From: an uncultured Lachnospiraceae bacterium
GTDB taxonomy: Bacteria > Bacillota > Clostridia > Lachnospirales > Lachnospiraceae
DNA: 22,193 bases
Assembly (NCBI GenBank): GCA_910586955.1
Contig: CAJUMM010000048.1
Span: 1 to 22,193 of the forward strand
Direction: 5' to 3'
Shown here: positions 7,478 to 15,043 of the stretch, one piece after another
Position numbering within the stretch: the stretch's first letter is position 1
Layout: each line of letters begins with the position of its first letter
Position numbers and translations under genes: made by a program
Notes under the pieces: model-generated
The model's input: only the letters and a program-made list of their open reading frames with translations
The model's database searches: none
Told to the model about the DNA's origin: nothing

Positions 7478-9495
7478 GACTTTACAAGGCTGCTGCCGTG
7501 GGCGTAAAGGGTGTCAAACCATTCCTGGCCCGTAGCGGCCGAAGCTGCGTCGGCAGGGCTTTTGTCCCTGATCTGTAAAAGTTCCTCACAGACAAGAGCC
7601 ATAAGTTTTCCTTCCAGTCCCGTTTCCCCTCCCCTACGGAAGCGGGCAAAGCAATAGCCCAGGGTATATTCGCCGTAGTAGAGAAGCTCGTGATATTCTT
7701 TTGCATGGGCATTTAAGTAATCCTGTGGATTGGAGGAAGCTTCAGGCTCCGAAGACAGGGTCTTAAGAAGGCCTTCGATAATAGCATCCGTGTGGAGGTT
7801 TCCCTTCCGGACTGCCTGGTCATAACAGCGCTGCTCCTGTAAAAGGCGGAATTTCTGGCTGTCTAAGGCATCGTTTACAATAGCTTCCGGGAATTTGCTG
7901 CGGATATCCTCTGCAAAGTATCCGCCTTCCCGGGGAATCCAGTACTCCGTCCGGTGATAGCCCGCTTCATCCCGCAGAAAGCTGATGGCAACGGGAAGAT
8001 AGCTGCCCCGTATCTCCTCTAATCCCTCTTCTAAGAAAAGATACTCTTCGTAGAGGGCCCAGCCGTAACAGGTGACGGTTTCCGAACCGGGGATTTGGGG
8101 GCCGGAGGCGGTTTGGGAGTCCAGGAAGAAAAAGTCGCAGCAGGCGAAATCCGAGGCTGTGGCATAAGAAGCTTTATTTTCTTCCAGAATGGCATTTTGG
8201 ATAGCGGAGTCCAGATCTGCTGCAGGAACTAGGGAATCGGGATGCACGGTATCCCTGCCTTCCGCATCCGCATCCATCGTTTCTAGATCTTCATGAAATT
8301 TAAATTCCAGATCCCACAGTTCTCCGGGGATGGAACTGATGGCAGCCTGCTCCATTCCGGAGAGGCTGTTGTACCAGAGCAGCCATTCCACGGTTTCCGG
8401 GGAGAAATCTGTCTGTCTGTACCAGCGGCCGTGGAAAAAGATGAGTTCCGAGGCCGCAGACTGAGGTGCTGCACTCTGAAGGGAGGAAGAAGGCGTCTCC
8501 CGGCTGGTCAGAAAACATAGAGCTATCGCCAAGAACCCAACACAGGCGGCCGGTATGGTAAAGAATGCAGGCTTTTTATAGTGAAGCACGGCTTCTACCC
8601 GCTTCTTGATGCCCACTTCCCCGAAAGCGGGAGGGCAGGCAAATACCAGGCGTCCGGAAGTACTTAAAGAGAGCAGGGCCTGGGAGTAGGCCTTCTTATC
8701 TGCAAGGCTCATATGCCGGATTACCTTTTCGTCACAGGCCAGCTCCATATCCCGGCAGAACAGAAGATAGGCGGCCCAGCAGAGGGGATGAAACCAGTAG
8801 ACGGACAATAGAAGATAGCCAAGAAGCTTCCACCAGTGATCCTTCCGTTTAAGATGGGCCTGTTCATGGGCAATCACATAGTCTGCCTGTTCCCTGCCAA
8901 TGCCGGAGGGCAGATAGATTCCAGGCCGGATAATGCCTAAAATAAAAGGCGTCTCCACAGCATCGCAAAGAAAGATATTGTCCCGGAAAGGCACGGCCTC
9001 CCGCAGGACTCTCAAGATTCCCAGGTAACGGAAAAGGGCATAGCCAAGGAGGCATAGAAGGCCCAGAAGCCACAGGAGACTGCTCAAGGAAAGAAAGGCC
9101 GAAAGAGAGGGAGAGGCAGTTCCGGGCTTTGGTTCCAGGGATTTCTCAAGAGCCGGATTGAGGGTGCTGTTGAGAGCCGGGATGCCGCTGTGAAACAGGG
9201 GTTCCTGAAAGTGAGAACCTTCGGAGACAGTGCCGGCTGTATGAGGGGACAGGCTGCTTTCCGCTGTAAAGCTCAAAATCCTGGGATTTATAGTCTCTGA
9301 GCTTGGAATAAGGCTTAGGGAGCTTTCCAAAGTCAAGGGACACAGCAGGCGCAGGGCTGCCAGAGACCAGAGGGCGCAGGAAATCCACCGGGGGGATTTT
9401 TTTAGAATGAGGCGCAGAACCATCAGAGCCAGAATAAGCCATCCGGCTGCAAGGCTCATGTTCAGAAGTTTCAAAAAGACAGCGTTCATTTGCAT
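7471..9495 (-). CDS. BlaR1/MecR1-like M56 family membrane metalloprotease
   Basis: 674 residues. Three N-terminal membrane helices precede a zinc-protease domain with HEQAH (H210, E211, H214) and a downstream ELACDE glutamate expected to be the third ligand. Helix GYLLLSVYWFHPLCWAAY and a further helix at about 309-328 follow. The C-terminal half, some 340 residues, is extracytoplasmic. In BlaR1 that region is a penicillin-binding sensor; here I see no convincing SxxK and KTG pair, so the signal is probably not a beta-lactam (inference). The start overlaps the end of the BlaI-like gene by ten bases. The likely role is to sense an external signal and inactivate the co-encoded repressor. Confidence 0.87.
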   Translation of the reverse strand: MQMNAVFLKLLNMSLAAGWLILALMVLRLILKKSPRWISCALWSLAALRLLCPLTLESSLSLIPSSETINPRILSFTAESSLSPHTAGTVSEGSHFQEPLFHSGIPALNSTLNPALEKSLEPKPGTASPSLSAFLSLSSLLWLLGLLCLLGYALFRYLGILRVLREAVPFRDNIFLCDAVETPFILGIIRPGIYLPSGIGREQADYVIAHEQAHLKRKDHWWKLLGYLLLSVYWFHPLCWAAYLLFCRDMELACDEKVIRHMSLADKKAYSQALLSLSTSGRLVFACPPAFGEVGIKKRVEAVLHYKKPAFFTIPAACVGFLAIALCFLTSRETPSSSLQSAAPQSAASELIFFHGRWYRQTDFSPETVEWLLWYNSLSGMEQAAISSIPGELWDLEFKFHEDLETMDADAEGRDTVHPDSLVPAADLDSAIQNAILEENKASYATASDFACCDFFFLDSQTASGPQIPGSETVTCYGWALYEEYLFLEEGLEEIRGSYLPVAISFLRDEAGYHRTEYWIPREGGYFAEDIRSKFPEAIVNDALDSQKFRLLQEQRCYDQAVRKGNLHTDAIIEGLLKTLSSEPEASSNPQDYLNAHAKEYHELLYYGEYTLGYCFARFRRGGETGLEGKLMALVCEELLQIRDKSPADAASAATGQEWFDTLYAHGSSLVKSY

Positions 9496-9869
9496 TCCTC
9501 CTCTGCCTGGTCCAGCATTTCCCGGATTTCGGCGGCCTCCTTTGCCGTCAAGGTTCGGCTCTGGGTGAAGGCGGCGAGAAAAGCCGGAAGGGAGCCGTCG
9601 AAGGTGTCTTCCACGAATTTCCGGCTCTGCATGGAATAAAACTGGGACCGGGTAATCCGGCAGGTTACGGTTCCCTTGTTGTTTTCGAATAAGCCCTTGT
9701 CGCAGAGCCGTTTGAGAACCGTGTGGGTGGTGGTTCTCTTCCAGGTAAATTCCTGGGCGGCCAGCTTTACCAGCTCGGAAGAGGTAACGGGCTGTCGCTC
9801 CCAGATCATATCTGCAAAACGGGCCTCAATGACCCCAAGCTGGATTTCAGTACGGACTGTCTCTGGCAT
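9486..9869 (-). CDS. BlaI/MecI/CopY-family transcriptional repressor
   Basis: 127 residues. The N-terminal winged helix carries the family pattern SSELVKLA, KRTTTHTVLKRLCDKGL and the wing NNKGTVTCRI; the C-terminal half is a dimerisation helix region. The start ATG has TAAGGAGGA six bases upstream (minus strand, 9884-9876). It is cotranscribed with the BlaR1-like protease. Two operators of the form ACTAC-N5-GTAGT flank its promoter, which indicates autorepression relieved by the protease. No beta-lactamase gene is present in the window, so the regulated target outside this operon is unknown. Confidence 0.93.
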   Translation of the reverse strand: MPETVRTEIQLGVIEARFADMIWERQPVTSSELVKLAAQEFTWKRTTTHTVLKRLCDKGLFENNKGTVTCRITRSQFYSMQSRKFVEDTFDGSLPAFLAAFTQSRTLTAKEAAEIREMLDQAEEECK

Positions 9870-9897
9870 ATGGTTTCCTCCTTATTTCTAATTTTGT

Positions 9898-9951
9898 ACT
9901 ACTGCTTGTAGTCTGTGAGTATATACTACATGGAGTAGTCTTGTTTGTCAA
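9898..9951 (-). promoter_or_regulatory. blaI-type promoter with two operators
   Basis: On minus: TTGACA (9951-9946), a 17-base spacer, and TAGTAT (9928-9923). One ACTAC-N5-GTAGT dyad (9925-9939) fills the spacer and a second (9898-9912) covers the first transcribed bases. The centres are 27 bp apart. The half-site matches the known BlaI/MecI TACTACA-type operator. Confidence 0.85.
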
Positions 9952-10012
9952 GACTTTTATGTTTTGGGAGGAAAAATGGTGGTTTTTTGGATATTTGTAG
10001 TATGAGAAGTAT

Positions 10013-10097
10013 ACAAAGCCGGACGCCAAAAGAGAGAACCCTTTCCCTGACCTGGCAGCGTCCGTATTATGAGACCTTCCGGTTCGTCCGGCTTTGT
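10013..10097. repeat. Long inverted repeat with competing internal pairing
   Basis: A perfect 13-bp inverted repeat (10013-10025 with 10085-10097, ACAAAGCCGGACG) encloses 59 bases. CGGACGC at 10020-10026 can instead pair with GCGTCCG at 10058-10064, so two mutually exclusive folds exist. The stretch lies between the divergent blaI-like and GH13 promoters, outside both predicted transcripts. A possible plus-strand promoter (TTGGAT 9987, 17-base spacer, TATACA 10010) would start at its edge. I match it to no known RNA class. The rest of the 365-base gap holds the two promoters. Confidence 0.55.
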
Positions 10098-10175
10098 GCA
10101 CTTTTGTAGACGGTCCGAAACCTCCATCCTGCCCCATTTTCGTCGGGAATCCCGGAATTTTTCAGGTACAGGTGA

Positions 10176-10204
10176 TTGAGAAAAAGAACAAAACCGAGTA
10201 TAAT
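10176..10204 (+). promoter_or_regulatory. Promoter of the GH13 operon
   Basis: TTGAGA at 10176-10181, a 17-base spacer and a perfect TATAAT at 10199-10204. The predicted start is about 24 bases before the ATG, giving a short leader. Confidence 0.85.
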
Positions 10205-10234
10205 GGAAAATTAAGAGATGAAGGAGGACATGTT

Positions 10235-11788
10235 ATGCCAAACTGGTTAAGAAATGCCATATTTTACGAGATTTATCCCCAGAGCTTCCAGGACAGCAAC
10301 GGGGACGGAATCGGGGACTTCGGGGGAATTCTCCGGCGTCTGGATTACATAAAGGAGCTGGGGTGCAATGCCATCTGGATAAATCCCTGTTTTGCGTCGC
10401 CCTTTACGGATGCAGGCTACGATGTGGCCGACTATTACCAGGCTGCGCCCAGATACGGCAGCAACGAGGATTTAAAAACCATTTTTTCGGAAGCTCACAA
10501 AAGAGGGATGCACCTGATTCTGGATCTGGTGCCGGGACATACCTCCACAGAGCATCCCTGGTTCCGGGAGTCTATGAAAGCGGAGAAGAATGCTTATACC
10601 CATCGGTATATCTGGTCGGACTCCGTGTGGGAAGGCTTTGAGGGGATCGCCAATATTTCCGGGAGCATCCGGGGGATTTCCGACCGGGACGGCTGCTGTG
10701 CGGTCAATTTCTACTCCACCCAGCCGGCTCTGAACTATGGTTTTGTCAATCCAGAGAAGCCCTGGCAGTTTGCCCCGGAATCCCCGGAAGCCTTGGCTAC
10801 CAGACAAGCCATGAAGGATGTAATGAAATTCTGGCTGGACATGGGCTGCGACGGCTTCCGGGTAGATATGGCTTCCAGCCTGGTAAAGGGAGATGAGGAC
10901 GGAAGCGCCAATATCCGCCTGTGGCAGGATATCCGGGGATTTCTGGATGAAACATATCCGGAGGCCGTTATAATTTCCGAGTGGGGAATGCCGGATCGGG
11001 CCTTGGAAGGCGGTTTTCATATGGACTTTCTGCTGCATTTCGGCCCCTCGGAGTATCTCTCCTTGTTCCGGTCGGAGCATCCCTATTTTTCCCGGGAGGG
11101 GAAGGGGGATATCCGGGCCTTTGCGGACAAGTACCAGTCCTATTATGAAGATACCAGGGGAAAAGGGCTGATCTGCATTCCCTCCGGCAATCATGATATG
11201 CCGAGGCTGGGAGGGAAGCTTGATCAGGAGGAAATCAAACTGGTTTTTGCCTTCCTTATGGCTATGCCCGGGGCACCCTTTGTCTACTACGGGGATGAGA
11301 TTGGTATGAGGTATCTGCCGGATCTGGTTTCTGTGGAGGGCGGTTTTGACCGCACGGGAACCAGAACGCCTATGCAGTGGGACAAGACGGTAAACGCCGG
11401 TTTTTCCGCTGCCCCAAAGGAAAAGCTTTATATTCCCTTAGATCCGGATGAGAACCGGCCCCATGTGTCGGAGCAGATGAGCCGGGAAAACTCTCTCTGG
11501 CGGGAAGTCCAGAGGCTGATTGCCCTTCGCCTGGCCCATCCGGCGCTGTGGAGCGATGCTTCTTACCGCTGCCTTTATGCGGAAAAGAATCAATATCCCT
11601 TTGTGTTTCTGCGGGAGCAGGGAGAGGAGAAGATTCTTGTTGCCCTTAATCCCTGTGGCCTGGAGGTCTCCTGTCGGGTGGAGCTTCCCAGGTGGAAGGA
11701 AATCCTGTATTTTGTAAAGGGGGAGGCCTTATACCGGGATGGGGTATTGACTATGCCCGGGGCTTCGGCGGTTTTTGTGAAGGTATAA
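10235..11788 (+). CDS. GH13 alpha-glucosidase / alpha-amylase family enzyme
   Basis: 517 residues from the ATG at 10235, chosen because AAGGAGGA lies just upstream and the promoter (-10 at 10199) excludes the longer frame beginning at 10094. The GH13 conserved regions are all present: DLVPGH with D97 and H102, GFRVDMAS with nucleophile D211, ISEWG with acid/base E249, and SGNHDMPR with transition-state stabiliser D321. A C-terminal beta domain follows from about residue 430. Length and motifs fit intracellular oligo-alpha-glucosidases or trehalose-synthase-like enzymes; there is no signal peptide. The exact substrate (maltose, isomaltose, sucrose or trehalose type) is not resolved. It is the first gene of a four-gene operon. 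Confidence 0.9.
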   Translation: MPNWLRNAIFYEIYPQSFQDSNGDGIGDFGGILRRLDYIKELGCNAIWINPCFASPFTDAGYDVADYYQAAPRYGSNEDLKTIFSEAHKRGMHLILDLVPGHTSTEHPWFRESMKAEKNAYTHRYIWSDSVWEGFEGIANISGSIRGISDRDGCCAVNFYSTQPALNYGFVNPEKPWQFAPESPEALATRQAMKDVMKFWLDMGCDGFRVDMASSLVKGDEDGSANIRLWQDIRGFLDETYPEAVIISEWGMPDRALEGGFHMDFLLHFGPSEYLSLFRSEHPYFSREGKGDIRAFADKYQSYYEDTRGKGLICIPSGNHDMPRLGGKLDQEEIKLVFAFLMAMPGAPFVYYGDEIGMRYLPDLVSVEGGFDRTGTRTPMQWDKTVNAGFSAAPKEKLYIPLDPDENRPHVSEQMSRENSLWREVQRLIALRLAHPALWSDASYRCLYAEKNQYPFVFLREQGEEKILVALNPCGLEVSCRVELPRWKEILYFVKGEALYRDGVLTMPGASAVFVKV

Positions 11789-11811
11789 GGAAAAGCGGGA
11801 GGAGAGAAGGC

Positions 11812-12309
11812 ATGTCCATGAAACATTTAAGTACCCTATGTTATCTGGAACGGGACGGCGCCTATTTAATGCTGCACAGGACCGTGAAAAAGAATGATGT
11901 GAACAAGGACAAGTGGATCGGTGTAGGCGGACATTTTGAGGAGGGGGAGAGCCCGGAGGAGTGCGTGATCCGGGAGGTGCTGGAGGAGACGGGCTACCGG
12001 CTTACCTCTTACAAGTACCGGGGGCTGGTAACCTTTTTATCCGGGAACGGGGTGACGGAATATATGTCTCTGTTTACAGCGGACGGTTTTGAAGGAGAGG
12101 AGATTTCCTGCGACGAGGGTGAACTGCAATGGGTGCCCATAGAGAAGATAGGGGAGCTGAACCTCTGGGAGGGGGATAAGATTTTCTTCCGGCTGTTGCA
12201 GGAAAATGTCCCCTTCTTTTCCCTGAAACTGGTCTATGACGGAGCGGGGGGCCTGGTAAGTGCAAGTCTAAACGGCAGGCCATACTGTCTGGAAGGAGAA
12301 GAATTATGA
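11812..12309 (+). CDS. Nudix hydrolase (MutT-like)
   Basis: 165 residues from the ATG at 11812, with GGGAGGAG at 11797-11804 upstream; the frame is open further 5' but that part overlaps the GH13 gene. The Nudix box is complete: G-x5-E-x7-REVLEETGYR within GGHFEEGESPEECVIREVL. It hydrolyses nucleoside diphosphates linked to another group, by family knowledge possibly 8-oxo-dGTP. It starts 23 bases after the GH13 gene and overlaps the acetyltransferase start (ATGA). I see no link between its chemistry and the neighbouring glucosidase. Confidence 0.9.
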   Translation: MSMKHLSTLCYLERDGAYLMLHRTVKKNDVNKDKWIGVGGHFEEGESPEECVIREVLEETGYRLTSYKYRGLVTFLSGNGVTEYMSLFTADGFEGEEISCDEGELQWVPIEKIGELNLWEGDKIFFRLLQENVPFFSLKLVYDGAGGLVSASLNGRPYCLEGEEL

Positions 12310-12827
12310 AGGAATTTATTTTAAGGAAATGGGAGATGGAAGACGCAAAGTCCATTGCAGAGGCAGCAGACAATCCCAGGATTGCTGCTAATTTGAGAAA
12401 TGTTTTCCCCCATCCCTATTCCCTGGAGGATGCCAGAGGGTATATAGCAGACTGCATCCAAAAGGAGGGCAGGAATCAGCTCACCCGGGCGGTTGTGGTG
12501 GATGGGAAGGCCATAGGCAGCATCGGCGTGTTTGTGGGAACGGATGTGTATGAAAAGTCGGCAGAGCTGGGCTACTGGCTTTCGGAGGACTTCTGGAGGC
12601 AGGGCATTATGGCCCGGGCGGTGAAGCTGATTTGCAGGGAGGCTTTTGAAGCTTTTGACATTATCCGTATTTTTGCAGAGCCTTTTGATTACAATCTGGG
12701 TTCCAGGGGCGTATTGGAAAAAGCCGGATTTACTTATGAGGGAACCATGCGGGACGGGATTTTCAAGAACGGAAAGGTACACTCCTACTGTATGTATTCC
12801 CTGCTTAAGGGGGAAGCGGGATTGTGA
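12306..12827 (+). CDS. GNAT family acetyltransferase (RimJ/RimL type)
   Basis: 173 residues. The N-terminus (FILRKWEMEDAKSIAEAADNP) and the acetyl-CoA binding region with GYWLSEDFWRQGIMARAV are typical of the RimJ/RimL branch. So is the later GSRGVLEKAGFTYEGTMRDG and the tyrosine-rich end. Its substrate, a protein N-terminus or a small molecule, cannot be told from sequence. The start ATG overlaps the Nudix stop by four bases, and GGAGAAG precedes it. The next gene begins at GTGA overlapping its own stop, so translation through this operon is tightly coupled. Confidence 0.9.
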   Translation: MKEFILRKWEMEDAKSIAEAADNPRIAANLRNVFPHPYSLEDARGYIADCIQKEGRNQLTRAVVVDGKAIGSIGVFVGTDVYEKSAELGYWLSEDFWRQGIMARAVKLICREAFEAFDIIRIFAEPFDYNLGSRGVLEKAGFTYEGTMRDGIFKNGKVHSYCMYSLLKGEAGL

Positions 12828-13156
12828 AGAACACAGAGTACCGGGGACAGAAGGTAGAGGCCCGGCTTTCGGCAAAGCTTGTTCCGCCGGATAAAAATTA
12901 TCCGGATTGTGTATGTGAGCTGGTGCTGGCGGAGCAGCATTTGTACATCCTGGAGGACAATTTTGACGGATCCTATGAGACCCATTTTGAATTTGTGTTA
13001 AAGGAAATTGATGATATCTTCCAGGAGACGCATCAGCCGGAGACGGGGAAAACGGTAAAAATCTATTTTGAAGAATATGAGGGCTCCCAGGGGAAGAAAT
13101 TCTGCAAAATGTTCCGGAAGGCCCGTGCAGCCTGTGACAGGCCGCCGCTTTTGTGA
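12824..13156 (+). CDS. Uncharacterised small protein (GTG start)
   Basis: 110 residues, no family recognised with confidence. The sequence reads as a beta-rich domain (residues 8-50, including CELVLAEQHLYILEDNFDG) followed by an amphipathic helix and a basic C-terminal tail. The beta-rich part is loosely reminiscent of bacterial PH-like domains, but this is only a resemblance. The GTG overlaps the acetyltransferase stop (GTGA), and AAGGGGGA lies nine bases upstream. It ends the operon. The convergent aroE stop lies 44 bases away, with no clear terminator between them. Confidence 0.75.
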   Translation: MKNTEYRGQKVEARLSAKLVPPDKNYPDCVCELVLAEQHLYILEDNFDGSYETHFEFVLKEIDDIFQETHQPETGKTVKIYFEEYEGSQGKKFCKMFRKARAACDRPPLL

Positions 13157-13200
13157 AACTGGAAAATATTGATACCGGATTTTCTGCGGAAGATCTGGTA

Positions 13201-14082
13201 TTATACTGTCTGGAAGAATTTCTTCCGGATATGTTCCACCGGCATGTCCTGTCCGGTCCAGAGCCGGAAGGCCAGAGCTCCCTGGTGAAGAAGCATATAG
13301 AGGCCGTTAAAGACAGGGCAGCCCCTTTGCCGCGCCAGGGAAAGGAGCCGGGTTTCCTTTGGATTGTAGATCACGTCTCCCACGGCCAGGCCGGAGGGCA
13401 GCAGGGAGGCATCCGTGATCAGAGAGGCGTTTCCTTTGGGAGCCATTCCTACGGAGGAGGCGTTGATAAGGCAGAAGCTTTCCGAAAGGCTTTCTTTCAG
13501 ACGGTCCTCATCCTGCAGGTCATAGAGGGAGAGGGCGCAGGAGCAGCCGGGGGTTTGGCGGATGCGGGTTATCTCCTCCGCAATCAGGCGGGTAGAAGCG
13601 CTTTCGGGACGGGAAAAGACATCCAGGGCGGATACGCCGTCCAGAGCGGCCTGGGCCAGAATAGCGGCGGCGGCCCCGCCGGATCCCAGGAGGGTAAGCT
13701 TTTTTCCTTTGGCATGAAAACCGGCGTCGGCCATAGACTGCATAAAGCCGTAACCGTCTGTGTTGTACCCGCAAAGAACGCCGTTTTCGTTGACTACGGT
13801 ATTGACCGCCCCGGTCAGGCGGGCAGAGTCGGAGAGAACGTGGCAGCGGTTGTGCATCAGGCGTTTTAAAGGCATGGTACAGTTCCATCCGGCAGCGCCC
13901 AGGGACAAAAGGCCCTCCACTGCCTGGTCAAAAGATTCCTCTGTTACATCAAAGGCCAGATAGGCGTAGTCAAGGCCCAGCTTGCCAAAAGACTCGTTGT
14001 GCATAGCCGGGGAAATGCTGTGTTCCACAGGACTGCCAAGCAGGCAGACCATCTTTGTATGTCCGGTAATTTCTGTTTTCAT
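13201..14082 (-). CDS. aroE: Shikimate dehydrogenase
   Basis: 293 residues. It reduces 3-dehydroshikimate to shikimate with NADPH in aromatic amino acid synthesis. Substrate-site residues are visible: SISPAMHN near residue 18, the catalytic lysine in NCTMPLK, NTVV, and the aspartate in NTDGYGF. The nucleotide-binding glycine loop is LGSGGAAAA. The substrate loop reads NCTMPLK where most AroE proteins have NVTIPHK, placing it in a shikimate/quinate dehydrogenase-like branch; quinate activity is possible. The start has GGAGGT upstream on minus (14094-14089). It is a single-gene unit, transcribed toward the previous operon. A long plus-strand frame (13153-13869) opposite it is a shadow. Confidence 0.92.
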   Translation of the reverse strand: MKTEITGHTKMVCLLGSPVEHSISPAMHNESFGKLGLDYAYLAFDVTEESFDQAVEGLLSLGAAGWNCTMPLKRLMHNRCHVLSDSARLTGAVNTVVNENGVLCGYNTDGYGFMQSMADAGFHAKGKKLTLLGSGGAAAAILAQAALDGVSALDVFSRPESASTRLIAEEITRIRQTPGCSCALSLYDLQDEDRLKESLSESFCLINASSVGMAPKGNASLITDASLLPSGLAVGDVIYNPKETRLLSLARQRGCPVFNGLYMLLHQGALAFRLWTGQDMPVEHIRKKFFQTV

Positions 14083-14145
14083 TTTCTTACCTCCAGATAA
14101 AAGCCCTGCCGCCGAATTTCGGAAAAAAACGGCTGTGTTGGATTT

Positions 14146-14174
14146 ATGGTACAGGAGTCTGTGGAAAAAGTCAA
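14146..14174 (-). promoter_or_regulatory. Promoter of aroE
   Basis: On minus: TTGACT (14174-14169), a 17-base spacer and TACCAT (14151-14146), giving a leader of about 55 bases. The -10 is only moderate. Confidence 0.6.
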
Positions 14175-14223
14175 ATGTATTGAAAAAAAACCAATCCTCA
14201 TTGTGAAAACGCCGAAAATAATC

Positions 14224-14252
14224 TTGATTAAATCCCCCGGGTGGGGTATAAT
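14224..14252 (+). promoter_or_regulatory. Promoter of the nickel chaperone / CODH region
   Basis: TTGATT at 14224-14229, a 17-base spacer and a perfect TATAAT at 14247-14252. The spacer contains the G/C dyad CCCC-N5-GGGG (14234-14246), a possible repressor site. Transcription would begin near 14259, so the two tandem leader repeats lie in a 5' leader of about 257 nt. Confidence 0.85.
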
Positions 14253-14292
14253 AAAATCAGTTTGTCAGGAAATTAACAGGTTATATGGAACT

Positions 14293-14393
14293 TCAAAACA
14301 GCAGTCACCCGGAAAGCGCCGGAAGGGTTTCCGGACACGCAGGGTCCGGAAACTCTTCCAGATAAGAGGCGCTTGCAGGGGGGCTGCGGAACT
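14293..14393 (+). repeat. GGAACT leader repeat, unit B1 (structured)
   Basis: Preceded by GGAACT at 14287 and ending in GGAACT at 14388-14393. P1 pairs 14301-14310 with 14378-14387 (nine of ten). P2 is AAGCGCC 14314-14320 with GGCGCTT 14368-14374. P3 pairs 14321-14336 with 14344-14359 over all 16 positions (one G-T), with a 7-base loop. An 8-base bulge AGATAAGA (14360-14367) lies on the 3' side only. Confidence 0.85.
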
Positions 14394-14498
14394 GGAATCA
14401 AAAACAGCAGCCACCCGGACAATGCCCGGAAAGAGTTACGGATGCAGGGCAGCCGGAAATCTTTCCAGATAAGAGGCATTGGGAGGGGCTGCGGAACT
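14394..14498 (+). repeat. GGAACT leader repeat, unit B2 (structured)
   Basis: A tandem unit directly after B1. P1 pairs 14407-14416 with 14483-14492. P2 is CAATGCC 14420-14426 with GGCATTG 14475-14481, changed on both sides relative to B1. P3 is GGAAAGA 14428-14434 with TCTTTCC 14460-14466. The bulge AGATAAGA is retained. GGAACT at 14493-14498 is followed after six bases by the GGAGG of the His-rich gene. The rest of the 433-base gap after aroE holds the two divergent promoters. Confidence 0.85.
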
Positions 14499-14515
14499 GG
14501 AATAGGAGGCACAAT

Positions 14516-14899
14516 ATGCACATTGTAGACGGTGAACACGGACATGCACACGGCCACAGCCATGAACACACCCATGAATATACACACACCCACGAACATA
14601 CCCATGAGCAGGGACACGAAGGGGATCACACTCATACCCACAGCCATGAGGGAGCTCATACTCACGAAGGCTGCAGCGGGTGCGGAGGATGTTCCCAGGA
14701 GCGCCCGGCCAACGAGCAGGAGGCGATTCTGGCTTATATGCTGGATCACAACAAGCACCATGCGGCGGAGCTTCTGGAGATAGCAAAGAATTTCAAAGCC
14801 GCAGGCAAGGAAGAGGCGGCTGCCCAGATTGAGCGGGCGGTGGAGAATTTCGACAAGGGCAATCTTTATTTGAGCGTCGCCCTGTCGCTGGTAAAATAA
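14516..14899 (+). CDS. Histidine-rich, CooJ-like nickel-binding protein (putative)
   Basis: 127 residues. The first 50 contain 19 His in alternating His-X runs (HGHAHGHSHEHTHE and similar), then a CSGCGGC cluster at 53-59, then a helical domain (about 65-127, with LDHNKHHAAELLEIAK). The composition indicates binding of many Ni, Zn or Co ions. In Rhodospirillum rubrum the CODH operon encodes CooC, CooT and the His-rich Ni protein CooJ. Here a CooT gene follows directly and CooC and CODH lie downstream, so nickel storage or delivery for CODH/ACS is likely. CooJ carries its His tract at the C-terminus; here it is N-terminal, so this is probably an analogue. GGAGG six bases before the ATG sets the start. 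Confidence 0.8.
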   Translation: MHIVDGEHGHAHGHSHEHTHEYTHTHEHTHEQGHEGDHTHTHSHEGAHTHEGCSGCGGCSQERPANEQEAILAYMLDHNKHHAAELLEIAKNFKAAGKEEAAAQIERAVENFDKGNLYLSVALSLVK

Positions 14900-14901
14900 C
14901 A

Positions 14902-14923
14902 AGTTCCGGGCGGCTGCGGAACT
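14902..14923 (+). repeat. Minimal GGAACT repeat remnant
   Basis: AGTTCCG at 14902-14908 pairs with CGGAACT at 14917-14923 around an 8-base loop. It sits where the preceding GGAACT boundary of the next full unit is expected. Confidence 0.6.
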
Positions 14924-15024
14924 GAAATCAGCAGAAGCCCGTACAGCACACAGAAAGAATTACGGGCGCTTTTCGGCCGGAAGACTTTCTAGGTGAGGTG
15001 GGCTGGGAGGGCGGCTGCGGAACT
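14924..15024 (+). repeat. GGAACT leader repeat, unit C (structured)
   Basis: P1 pairs 14931-14940 with 15009-15018 (eight of ten). P2 is CAGCACAC 14944-14951 with GTGGGCTG 14998-15005 (seven of eight). P3 is AGAAAG 14952-14957 with CTTTCT 14985-14990. The 3'-side bulge is AGGTGAG (14991-14997). The P2 sequence differs entirely from B1 and B2 yet still pairs. GGAACT 15019-15024 is followed by GGAGG of cooT. Confidence 0.8.
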
Positions 15025-15043
15025 GAAATCAGGAGGTTTTATT

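Noticed and set aside
10020..10080. Minus-strand words GCCAGGTCAGG and CCGGAAGG suggestive of SRP RNA
   Set aside because: The two words occur in the wrong order and the required tetraloop helix cannot form; it is not an SRP RNA.
13153..13869. Plus-strand frame of 238 codons opposite aroE
   Set aside because: Low-complexity Gly/Ala-rich shadow of aroE, which has all its catalytic motifs on the minus strand.
14146..14472. 108-codon plus-strand frame upstream of the His-rich gene
   Set aside because: No ribosome binding site, spans two promoters and a leader repeat, and gives no protein-like sequence.
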